Below are positions 57,703 to 64,000 of a DNA stretch of 64,000 nucleotides, piece by piece. Position 1 is the first letter of the stretch, and the number at the start of each line of letters is the position of its first letter. The notes beneath the pieces are model-generated. The model was not told the origin of the DNA and did no database searches. It saw nothing but the letters and a program-made list of their open reading frames with translations. The stretch is from the NCBI GenBank assembly GCA_905197685.1, contig CAJJZS010000004.1:1-64000 (forward strand), written 5' to 3'. The stretch is from an uncultured Oscillospiraceae bacterium. Lineage in GTDB: Bacteria; Bacillota; Clostridia; Oscillospirales; Ruminococcaceae. The position numbers and the translations under genes were made by a program.

Positions 57703-58008
57703 ATGGCTGTTGAAATACGGATTCAAGAGGAGATTGTTTACGCATACCTCTCGGGAGAAATTGACCATCACAGCGCCGTGCAGATTCGCCAAACCATCGA
57801 CGAAAGTGTGATACAGGCAAGCGCGGCAAGACTGGTATTAGATTTTGCGGCAGTTACCTTTATGGATTCTTCCGGCATCGGACTGGTGATGGGTCGCTTT
57901 CGTCTGATGCAGGAAACAGGAGGAACAGTAGCGCTGCAAAACCTTCCTTCTCCGATACGCAAGGTTATGAAGCTGGCAGGACTGGACAAGTTGGCAGAGT
58001 TTTGTTAG
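57703..58008 (+). CDS. spoIIAA: Anti-anti-sigma factor SpoIIAA
   Basis: 101 residues, STAS fold. VTFMDSSGIGLVMGRF contains the serine that SpoIIAB phosphorylates. When dephosphorylated by SpoIIE it releases sigma-F in the forespore. First gene of the sigma-F operon, GGAGG upstream. Confidence 0.95.
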   Translation: MAVEIRIQEEIVYAYLSGEIDHHSAVQIRQTIDESVIQASAARLVLDFAAVTFMDSSGIGLVMGRFRLMQETGGTVALQNLPSPIRKVMKLAGLDKLAEFC

Positions 58009-58064
58009 CAGCAAAAAATACATCCGCGAACAAAAAAATCATCGCTTCCAATGGAGGTTTTGTG

Positions 58065-58526
58065 ATGAAAGCAAGTAATACCATGCGTCTTTGCTTTGAT
58101 TCAAGGTCGGCAAACGAATCGTTTGCAAGAACGGCGGTAGCGGCATTTCTCTGCGGGCTGGACCCTACTGTCGAAGAGCTGACCGATGTAAAGACCGCCG
58201 TTTCCGAAGCTGTGACAAATTGCATTGTTCACGGTTATCGGGAAAAGATAGATAAAGTGTACATAACAGCAAATATTTATTCGGACAATCGGATCGTCAT
58301 CAAGATTAAGGATAAAGGCTGCGGCATTTCGGATGTAAAGCAGGCGATGGAGCCGCTTTTCACCACAGCAGCCGAAGAAGAACGCGCAGGGCTGGGATTC
58401 GCTGTCATGGAAAGCCTGATGGACAAAGTCAAGGTTTTCTCTCAACCCGGAAAAGGCACGACGGTCACGCTGGAAAAGCAGATTGTTTCCAAAGGAGAAA
58501 GCTATGTACACAACAGCCGAGGCTGA
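58065..58526 (+). CDS. spoIIAB: Anti-sigma-F factor / kinase SpoIIAB
   Basis: 153 residues from ATG 58065 (GGAGG 7 bases upstream). GHKL ATPase motifs: KTAVSEAVTNCIVHGY, KDKGCGISDV and ERAGLGFAVMESLMDKV. Binds sigma-F and phosphorylates SpoIIAA. Overlaps sigF by 23 bases. Confidence 0.95.
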   Translation: MKASNTMRLCFDSRSANESFARTAVAAFLCGLDPTVEELTDVKTAVSEAVTNCIVHGYREKIDKVYITANIYSDNRIVIKIKDKGCGISDVKQAMEPLFTTAAEEERAGLGFAVMESLMDKVKVFSQPGKGTTVTLEKQIVSKGESYVHNSRG

Positions 58527-59169
58527 CCGCAGTAAAACGATTGAACAGAATATCGGATTAGTACACGCCTGCGCCCATAAGCTCAAGGGAAAGGGGATTG
58601 AATACGATGACCTGTTTCAGGCAGGCTGTATGGGATTGGTAAAGGCGACCGACGCTTTTGATACCGAGCGAGGGGTTCGCTTTTCCACCTATGCCGTTCC
58701 CGTTATTTTGGGGGAGATGCGCCGACTGTTTCGGGACGGGGGAACCGTCAAGGTCAGCCGCAGCCTCAAAGAGCTTTCCATGAAGGTGACGCGGCAAAGG
58801 GAGGAATTTATCAAGTTAAACGCAAGGGAACCCACAGTCGGCGAGCTGTCGCAGCTGCTGCAAACCTCGGAAGAGGCGATTGTAGAAGCGTTGGGAGCGG
58901 CGGCTCCGCCGGTTTCGCTGACCAGTGAAGAGGACAGCTCCGAGATTGATCTCCCGGTTTCTTCTCCGGAGGAACTGCTTTCCGATATTATTTCGCTCAA
59001 ACAAATGTTAGAACAGCTCGATGCGCGGGACAAAAGCCTGATTGAGCTGCGATATTTTCAGAATATGACCCAGGTAAAGGTAGCGCAGCGGTTGGGCATG
59101 ACCCAGGTTCAGGTTTCCCGCAGAGAAAAAAAGATCCTTCTTTGGCTGCGTTCTCAGTTGGTATCATAA
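58504..59169 (+). CDS. sigF: RNA polymerase sigma-F factor
   Basis: 221 residues from ATG 58504. Region 2 (GIEYDDLFQAGCMGLVKATDAF and RFSTYAVPVILGEMRRLFRD), region 3 and region 4 (MTQVKVAQRLGMTQVQVSRREKK) are complete. Directs early forespore transcription. Last gene of the spoIIA operon, followed by strong hairpins. Confidence 0.96.
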   Translation: MYTTAEADRSKTIEQNIGLVHACAHKLKGKGIEYDDLFQAGCMGLVKATDAFDTERGVRFSTYAVPVILGEMRRLFRDGGTVKVSRSLKELSMKVTRQREEFIKLNAREPTVGELSQLLQTSEEAIVEALGAAAPPVSLTSEEDSSEIDLPVSSPEELLSDIISLKQMLEQLDARDKSLIELRYFQNMTQVKVAQRLGMTQVQVSRREKKILLWLRSQLVS

Positions 59170-59183
59170 GTTTGATATCTTCG

Positions 59184-59217
59184 GTCGGCGGACAGTTTGC
59201 ATCCGCTGTTCGCCGAC
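59184..59217 (+). terminator. First hairpin after sigF
   Basis: GTCGGCGGACAG (59184-59195) and CTGTTCGCCGAC (59206-59217) with one mismatch/G-U, followed by AGTTTTG. Confidence 0.65.
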
Positions 59218-59248
59218 AGTTTTGACATACACAATCGTACCTACTCTC

Positions 59249-59295
59249 AAACCCAAACAGCGGGCAGTGTTTCACTGCCCGCTGTTTGGGTTTTT
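59249..59295 (+). terminator. Main terminator of the spoIIA operon
   Basis: Perfect stem of 19 to 21 bp: ACCCAAACAGCGGGCAGTG (59251-59269) with its complement at 59273-59291, 3-base loop, and a run of Ts after. Confidence 0.93.
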
Positions 59296-59306
59296 ATATC
59301 CGAGTT

Positions 59307-59555
59307 CTAATTTTTCCATTGATAAGAGGAAATATATACGCTCCTATATAATTTTAAGATGGGTACGTCATCATAGATGTAAAACATCAAAGGCTGTTTC
59401 AATAATTTATCCGGCAAGTCCTCATCAAAATCTAATATAAAACTTTCGGTCAAGCCGTCGGGTGTGGTTTTGTTGCTAAGAGCTATAATCAATGAAGTTT
59501 CATCAATCACAACTTTTTCGCTTGTATCTGTAAAAGATATTTCCAATTTTTTCAT
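59307..59555 (-). CDS. Hypothetical protein of 82 residues
   Basis: Small acidic protein, LEISFTDTSEKVVIDETSLI start and DDVPILKLYRSVYISSYQW end. No known family. The first residue ATG lacks a strong ribosome site in view. It belongs to an AT-rich patch with tandem repeats and a broken gene, and might be an immunity-type accessory protein; that is only a guess from context. Confidence 0.45.
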   Translation of the reverse strand: MKKLEISFTDTSEKVVIDETSLIIALSNKTTPDGLTESFILDFDEDLPDKLLKQPLMFYIYDDVPILKLYRSVYISSYQWKN

Positions 59556-59566
59556 GTTATCACCGT

Positions 59567-60085
59567 AGCAGAATAAAATTTTTTGTAATTGTGTGATTGT
59601 TGCATACTTTGGTGCAACTTTTGGGGAGTTTTGGGGTATAGGTGAAAAGGAAAATTTTTAAAGCTCAAATCATAGCAGAATCGGAAAGGGAAGAGAATGA
59701 GTTAGGATATAAATTCTCCCCCACAAAATCCGCAAGTGCCGGTAAAAGATTAGCCCAACTCCCGCGGAAAAGCTGAAAAAAATAAAAATTTTTCGCAGCT
59801 GTGTAATTGTTGTATACTTTGGTGCAACTTTTGAGGTGTTTCGGGGTATAGGTGAAAAGGGAAATTTTTAAAGCTCAAATCGGGGCAGAGTCGGAAAGGA
59901 AAGAGAATTAGTTAGAACATAAATTTTCCCCGCAAAATCCGCAAGTGCCGGTAAAAACTCGGTTCAACTCCCGCGAAAAAGTAGAAAAAAATAAAAATTT
60001 TTCGCAGCTGTGTGATTGTTGCATACTTTGGTGCAACTTTTGGGGCATTTCGGGGTATAGGTGAAAGGAAAGTTTTTTAACAACT
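59567..60085. repeat. Tandem 210-bp non-coding repeat, 2.4 copies
   Basis: Copies start at about 59567, 59777 and 59986, with the common block GTGTGATTGTTGCATACTTT at 59591, 59801 (with changes) and 60010, i.e. periods of 210 and 209 bp. The third copy stops after about 100 bp. Each unit has GTTGCA-N8-TGCAAC and, near its junction, AGCTG..AAAAAT/ATTTTT..CAGCT inverted repeats. No ORF. They separate the two minus-strand small genes. Confidence 0.88.
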
Positions 60086-60111
60086 CTCCCTGATAAACCG
60101 AAATTGTTAAT

Positions 60112-60528
60112 TTAGGTTTCGTCTGAATATATTTCTACTTTGATGTATTCTTGATTTTTTGCATAGGCAAAAGCCTCTGATTTTCTAATGTAGTCAAATA
60201 TATTTTCACCTAAATCTTCGTTCCATCTTACTTCATTAAATATTTTCACCGGTAGGCTTGTATAGAATATCCGGATGAATTTGGTAAAATTCTTCATCGT
60301 CATTTGGAAATTGCCTAACGAACGAAATTTTAAACACAGGTTCGGATATAAAAGCAGAAAATGTTCCGATTTCAAATAAAATCATATCTTCTTCAAGCGG
60401 AATACTGCACATCTGCTCAAATACAGTTATAATTTCTTCCGGTGACATCTTATCAGTAATTTTGTCCTTCAAGAATTTAATGAAACTCTCCGGTGATTTT
60501 CCTTTTCCAACTTCCGATTTATTATTTT
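60112..60528 (-). pseudogene. Frameshifted and 5'-truncated small gene
   Basis: Two minus-strand frames overlap at about 60240-60270: the first (from about 60528) reads EVGKGKSPESFIKFLKDKIT ... FYQIHPDILY and stops at 60236; the second continues as KIFNEVRWNEDLGENIFDYI ... QEYIKVEIYSDET to 60112. Joined, they give one acidic soluble domain, so one frameshift is likely. The 5' frame has no start with a ribosome site. Family not recognised; it resembles small immunity-type proteins only in style. Confidence 0.6.
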
Positions 60529-60559
60529 ATTCACACAAGTATTGATATATAATAAAAAA

Positions 60560-61273
60560 TTATTCCATAATTTTGCGAATCCCGACACTTGCCATCAAAT
60601 ATCCTGCCGCAGGCGGCACAAAGGCGCAGCTTGCCGGACTGTGTCTGCCGTTTTCTCCAGTACCGATACAGATGGATTTTGCGGGCAGTTCGTCAGAATA
60701 GATAACCGTCTGTTTGGCAACGCCTCTTTTCTTTAACTCTCGGCGCATAACCCGCGCTAAAGGACAGCCGCAGCCGACGGTTTCGGAAATATCTCCCCAG
60801 CGCAGCAGGGAGGGGTCCAGACGGTTTCCCGTTCCTAAACAGGTGATAAGCGGGATATTTCGTTTTGCGCACTGCTCGGCAAGAAACAGCTTTGCAGTTA
60901 CCGTATCAATGGCATCTAAAATTAAATCCGGCTGCTGTTCAAATAAAAAATCGGAATTTTCCGGCAGAAAAAACTGCTCGCAGCAAATAATTTCCGCCTC
61001 GGGGTTAATGGAAAGCAGCCTGTTCTTTGCGGCAAGACATTTGCTTTGCCCGACGGTTTCGGTTGTTGCAAAAAGCTGGCGGTTAAGGTTGGTGATATCC
61101 ACTGTGTCGCTGTCGATTAGAATGATTTTCCGAATTCCCATTCGGCATACCGCTTCGGCAGCGGCGCCGCCCACTCCGCCCAATCCTAAAATTGCCACCG
61201 TTTTTTGGGAGAGTTTTTCTGTTTTTTCTTTGCCCAACAGCGTTTCGGTGCGTTCCAGCCATTTTCTTCCCAT
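60560..61273 (-). CDS. tcdA: tRNA threonylcarbamoyladenosine dehydratase (ThiF/HesA family)
   Basis: 237 residues from ATG 61273 (GGAGG upstream). The ATP-binding GLGGVGGAAAEAVCRMGI (residues about 32-49), LIDSDTVDITNLNRQ and LDAIDTVTAK are E1-like; the tail with PASCAFVPPAAGYLMASVGI is TcdA-specific. Converts t6A37 to its cyclic form in tRNA. Located beside a 6S-RNA-like gene, as in Bacillus. Confidence 0.92.
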   Translation of the reverse strand: MGRKWLERTETLLGKEKTEKLSQKTVAILGLGGVGGAAAEAVCRMGIRKIILIDSDTVDITNLNRQLFATTETVGQSKCLAAKNRLLSINPEAEIICCEQFFLPENSDFLFEQQPDLILDAIDTVTAKLFLAEQCAKRNIPLITCLGTGNRLDPSLLRWGDISETVGCGCPLARVMRRELKKRGVAKQTVIYSDELPAKSICIGTGENGRHSPASCAFVPPAAGYLMASVGIRKIME

Positions 61274-61304
61274 CTTGTTTTCCTCCGGTTCTTTGTTTTC
61301 AGGT

Positions 61305-61507
61305 ATGAAAAAAGCACACAAAACTTTTGTGTGCTTTGCTTTTTTATCAATACCCCGCCGTGCCGTCGCCATGGCAAGTAAAACCCGTCTTACAGACAGG
61401 TGGGTTGCTGCCCAATACCTTCACGCTCCCTTCGTCCGCAGAGATGGAAATCCATGCTGCGGGAGGTCTGCAATTCAGTATCGGAGATTGGCATCCCTTT
61501 TAAAAAG
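61305..61507 (-). ncRNA. ssrS: Probable 6S RNA
   Basis: A non-coding unit of about 200 nt on the minus strand, starting after TATAAT (plus 61514-61519) and ending in the terminator AAAGCACACAAAA/TTTTGTGTGCTTT with a T-run. Its ends can pair (CAATCTCCG near the 5' end with CGGGGTATTG near the 3' end) and the centre contains paired segments with a bubble, the shape and length of 6S RNA. It lies next to tcdA, as bsrA does in Bacillus subtilis. Assignment rests on context and fold, not on a covariance search. Confidence 0.6.
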
Positions 61508-61582
61508 TGTTGGATTATAAAAACCATACTTTCTCGAACACGGCAGGAGTATATCAAACAGGATGTGCAGAAGACTGCGGTT

Positions 61583-61888
61583 TTATTCCTCGTCGGAAAT
61601 TACGTCGTAATCTTCTTCCAGACGCTCCATGAAGATGTCCGCAATTTCGTCCATCTCGTCCTCGTCCTCAATTGTTTCCAAAAATTCTTCCCCGTCTACG
61701 CTTACTACCTTTAAGATAACAAGCTCGCCGCTGTCCTCCAAAGATTCCTGCGGATCGTCAAAAACAGGGGAAAGCGCCATATAACGGTTTTCGCCGTTGT
61801 CAATCGCATCCAATACTTCAAATGTATGTTCAACGCCCTCGTCGTCTTCCAGGGTCAAAATGTCGTTTCCGAATTCGTTATCGATCAT
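61583..61888 (-). CDS. DUF1292-family protein (YrzB-like)
   Basis: 101 residues from ATG 61888, GGAG upstream. DILTLEDDEGVEHTFEVLDA start and LSPVFDDPQ ... VILKVVSVDGEEFLETIED are characteristic of this acidic, small family of unknown function, widespread in Firmicutes. The minus-strand promoter lies at about 61922-61948 (TTGACT, short 15-bp spacer, TATAAT). Confidence 0.9.
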   Translation of the reverse strand: MIDNEFGNDILTLEDDEGVEHTFEVLDAIDNGENRYMALSPVFDDPQESLEDSGELVILKVVSVDGEEFLETIEDEDEMDEIADIFMERLEEDYDVISDEE

Positions 61889-62009
61889 GTCTTTTGCTCC
61901 TTTCACATCTGCTATGATTATATTATAGCATTCTGCGCCTAAAGTCAATCATAATTCGAGATTTTATAAATTGTTCAATAAAAAAGATAAAATTTGTTGA
62001 AAATATCTA

Positions 62010-62038
62010 TTGAAATTGTGGAAGAAATCGGTTATAAT
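62010..62038 (+). promoter_or_regulatory. Strong promoter before a short ORF
   Basis: TTGAAA (62010-62015), 17-bp spacer, TATAAT (62033-62038). Confidence 0.8.
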
Positions 62039-62088
62039 AAAATCACAACAAAGGTAATATTAAATATAAAACAGAAAGGGTGATTCCT

Positions 62089-62160
62089 ATGAAAACAGGA
62101 GAAGAACCAGTTATAATCCTTTCTGAGGAATCCGCCGATTCCTCGCAGGGCAAAAGATAA
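62089..62160 (+). CDS. Candidate 23-residue peptide
   Basis: A 24-codon ORF with ATG 62089, an AAAGGGTG ribosome-like site 8 bases upstream, and a strong promoter 51 bp before. The peptide starts MKTGEEPVIIL and ends SSQGKR, with Glu and Ser in the middle. No known family; it could be a small regulatory or modified peptide, or a remnant. No gene for a modification enzyme is near. Confidence 0.4.
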   Translation: MKTGEEPVIILSEESADSSQGKR

Positions 62161-62854
62161 GCAGCTCCGCTTTTTCAGCAGTCAGAACAACCTGAAATTA
62201 AGGCGTTTCAACAGAAGTTCCCCAAATCAGGATAACAAAGACTGAAAGCGATAAAGCAAAATAACAGCAGCGGCAGCCTGATATCTGATTTATATTTGAT
62301 AGGCTCCGACGGAAGCAGTGTCGGAGAAAGCATTTTGACAACTGAATCAAACAACTGAATATCGACAACAGAATAGTACGAAAATAACCGTGACAGTTTG
62401 ATAATATTACCTTTTCATTGTTAATATAGATTTCGATTCGTAATTTAGTTAACATTGATTCTTCATCATATGTCAGGTGATACCGATGAAACAGTTTGAT
62501 TGAATAAGATTCGCTTCTTTCTATAAAAAATAAATGAGTGAGATTGAGTGAAACGGAAAGTGATGCCTATGATAAAAAACTTCTCCGAACAGCCAAGCAT
62601 CCTCGATGGATTGAAAGAATTTTAGAAAAGTGAGGAAAAACCCATGTACTAATTGATTCTTTGATTCATGTTTTTGAATCAGCCCTCTAAAAAACAAGGA
62701 AATTTTTCAAAGTAAGTTCGGAATGAATTTTATTGACAAAAATCGAGCAAATATTTTCAAAAGAACCTTAGATTGTATGTGTGAATTATAAGTATAAAAA
62801 AGAACGGATGAAAGAAGATAATTTTTTCATAATACTCCTTTAACATTAATTACG
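62161..62854. other. Gene-poor region of about 700 bp
   Basis: No confident gene. A hairpin CTCCGAC/GTCGGAG lies at 62304-62326. An 18-codon ORF beginning MIKNF near 62570 has a similar upstream sequence to the peptide at 62089. A minus-strand frame (about 62560 down to 62198) reads smoothly for about 60 residues (YSIKLFHRYHLTYDEES, then LRIEIYINNEKVILS) before turning into low-quality sequence, and may be a decayed gene. Confidence 0.4.
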
Positions 62855-62886
62855 AAAAAGTGCTATGGTTTTCATAGCACTTTTTT
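62855..62886. terminator. Terminator at the end of the gene-poor region
   Basis: AAAAAGTGCTATG and CATAGCACTTTTTT, GTTTT loop; symmetric T- and A-runs on both sides. Confidence 0.85.
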
Positions 62887-63001
62887 GTTGTCTGAAGCAG
62901 AAATTTTCCCTTTTGGCAAAGACTCGGCAAAGAACGACAGAAAATACCCAAATGATGGAATAAATTCATAAAGAGGATATAGAATCAAACGGTTGTTTAT
63001 G

Positions 63002-63010
63002 ATATAATCA
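63002..63010 (+). promoter_or_regulatory. -10 region of the YfmF-like gene
   Basis: TATAAT lies within TGATATAAT, an extended -10 at about 62999-63007; no good -35. Confidence 0.45.
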
Positions 63011-63048
63011 ACAAGGAAGTTACTAATTCAGAATAGGAGTGGAATGGT

Positions 63049-64000
63049 ATGGATTATCCGTTGAACAGAGAACGCATCGCGCAGGGCGTTTCTTTTTCCT
63101 CGATTACCGATAAAAAATTTAAATATAACAGAATGTCGGTGAACCTGATTGTGCCGCTTGAACGGGATAAGGTTACCGATCGCGCGGTTGTTCCCTTTAT
63201 CCTTCGACAGGGAAGCAAGCGCTGCCCCGATTTTACCAAATTAAACGAAAGATTGTGCGAACTGTATGGAACGATGTTTGATGCGGGAGTAGATAAGTTC
63301 GGCAAATACCAGATTATTGAGCTGGGAATCCTCGGACTGGATAATCGCTTTGCGTTGGAGCAGGAGGATATGGTGAAAGAGTGCGCCTCTATGCTTGCCG
63401 AGCTTTTGCTGGAGCCGGATATTACCGACGGAGCATTTGACGAGAAAAAAACAGAACTGGAAAAGCAGTATATTCTGGAAACCATTGCCTCCGAAATTAA
63501 CGATAAACGCGGATATGCTTTGATGCGCTGCAAGGATATTATGTGCGAGGGGGAAGGCTGCGCCATCAAAAAATACGGTTATGCCGAAGATGCGCAGAAG
63601 ATAACTGCCCGTTCCGCTGCAAAAGCATATGAAGATTTGATAAAAACTGCCCAAATTGAGATTATGTTTGAGGGCTGCGGCAACCCCGATACGGCAAAAG
63701 AAATTTTTAAAGAAAAATTTGCGGGGATTCAGAGAGAGCCGATTACCGTAGAGCGGATTTGCGCAAGAACCAAACAGGGTCCGGTGAAAGAATCGGTTGA
63801 AAAGATGGATGTAAAACAGGGCAAGCTGGTTATGGGGTTCCGTGTGGAAAATATGGAAACCTATCAACAGAAGAATGCGCAGCGAATTGCGATGGCTTTG
63901 TTTGGCGGTACGGCAAACTCGCTGCTCTTTAAAAATGTTCGTGAAAAGATGAGCCTGTGCTACTATTGTTCGGCGCGTTATGACAGAACCAGCGGGTTGA
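63049..64000 (+). CDS. YfmF-type M16 peptidase-like protein (3' end cut off by window)
   Basis: 317 codons visible, open at the window edge. Start ATG 63049 with AGGAG upstream. LIVPLERDKVTDRAVVPFIL and RCPDFTKLNERLCELYGTMF match the YfmF/YmfF family, which are M16 folds lacking the HxxEH zinc motif (none is present here); in a pair with the active YmfH they are linked to EF-P modification. The active partner would be expected downstream, outside the window. Confidence 0.85.
   Translation, partial: MDYPLNRERIAQGVSFSSITDKKFKYNRMSVNLIVPLERDKVTDRAVVPFILRQGSKRCPDFTKLNERLCELYGTMFDAGVDKFGKYQIIELGILGLDNRFALEQEDMVKECASMLAELLLEPDITDGAFDEKKTELEKQYILETIASEINDKRGYALMRCKDIMCEGEGCAIKKYGYAEDAQKITARSAAKAYEDLIKTAQIEIMFEGCGNPDTAKEIFKEKFAGIQREPITVERICARTKQGPVKESVEKMDVKQGKLVMGFRVENMETYQQKNAQRIAMALFGGTANSLLFKNVREKMSLCYYCSARYDRTSGL

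Noticed and set aside
59567..60085. CRISPR-like array
   Set aside because: The repeat unit is about 210 bp with only 2.4 copies and no short repeat/spacer structure or cas genes.
62198..62560. Minus-strand gene in the gene-poor region
   Set aside because: The first about 60 residues look protein-like, but the remainder is low quality, no start with a ribosome site is found and the frame is short; kept only as a possible remnant.

Overview
This window looks like a chromosome segment of a spore-forming, anaerobic Gram-positive of the class Clostridia, probably close to Oscillospiraceae. This is an inference from four things visible in the sequence: the order of the S10-spc-alpha ribosomal operon with adk, map, a KOW protein and infA inside it; the spoIIAA-spoIIAB-sigF operon and spoIIID; strong AGGAGG ribosome binding sites with frequent GTG and TTG starts; and typical Firmicutes regulatory RNAs.

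Layout. 1-6.75 kb is the right end of an integrative conjugative element (ICE). It carries a WYL regulator (cut by the window edge), an XRE repressor with an ImmA-type protease, a sigma-like gene behind an elaborate leader, a long non-coding stretch, a MazF toxin, two excisionase-like proteins and a tyrosine integrase, and it ends next to tRNA-Arg(CCT). 7-15 kb holds a Nudix hydrolase, a KtrB/TrkH potassium channel and three small regulatory or envelope units: PadR-DUF1700-DUF4097, an ECF sigma operon, and a HutD-like protein with a lipoprotein. 15.1-31.2 kb is the S10-spc-alpha operon from rpsJ to rplQ. 31.3-37 kb carries a small RNA with its own promoter and terminator, a nitroreductase, a DUF1266 protein, iadA with a convergent cupin regulator, and a cobalamin-riboswitch-controlled pair (DUF4430 protein plus ECF S component). 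37.3-42.8 kb has a TIM-barrel protein and a lantibiotic-immunity-type ABC transporter divergent from its two-component system. 43-48 kb has an orphan peptide-binding lipoprotein, another lipoprotein, spoIIID, and a GltS-family transporter behind a guanine-type purine riboswitch. 48.1-50.4 kb (minus strand) is rpmG-secE-nusG-rplK-rplA with an L1-type leader. 50.9-56.4 kb is ddl-murI-DUF1934-argS-homocysteine methyltransferase. 57.7-59.2 kb is the sigma-F operon. 59.3-60.5 kb is a small AT-rich accessory patch with 210-bp tandem repeats and a broken gene. 60.5-61.9 kb has tcdA, a probable 6S RNA and a DUF1292 protein. 62-63 kb is a nearly gene-free stretch with a short ORF behind a strong promoter. 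The window ends inside a YfmF-type M16 peptidase-like gene.

Most striking. The ICE sigma-like gene has a leader with two candidate leader peptides, mutually exclusive hairpins with an intrinsic terminator, and a 12-bp helix that buries the Shine-Dalgarno site. The ICE also has a shared palindromic operator in front of two units and a structured non-coding stretch of about 450 nt. Outside it, a purine riboswitch precedes a GltS-family transporter. No CRISPR array, insertion sequence or rRNA gene was seen. No search was run; all names come from reading the translated proteins.
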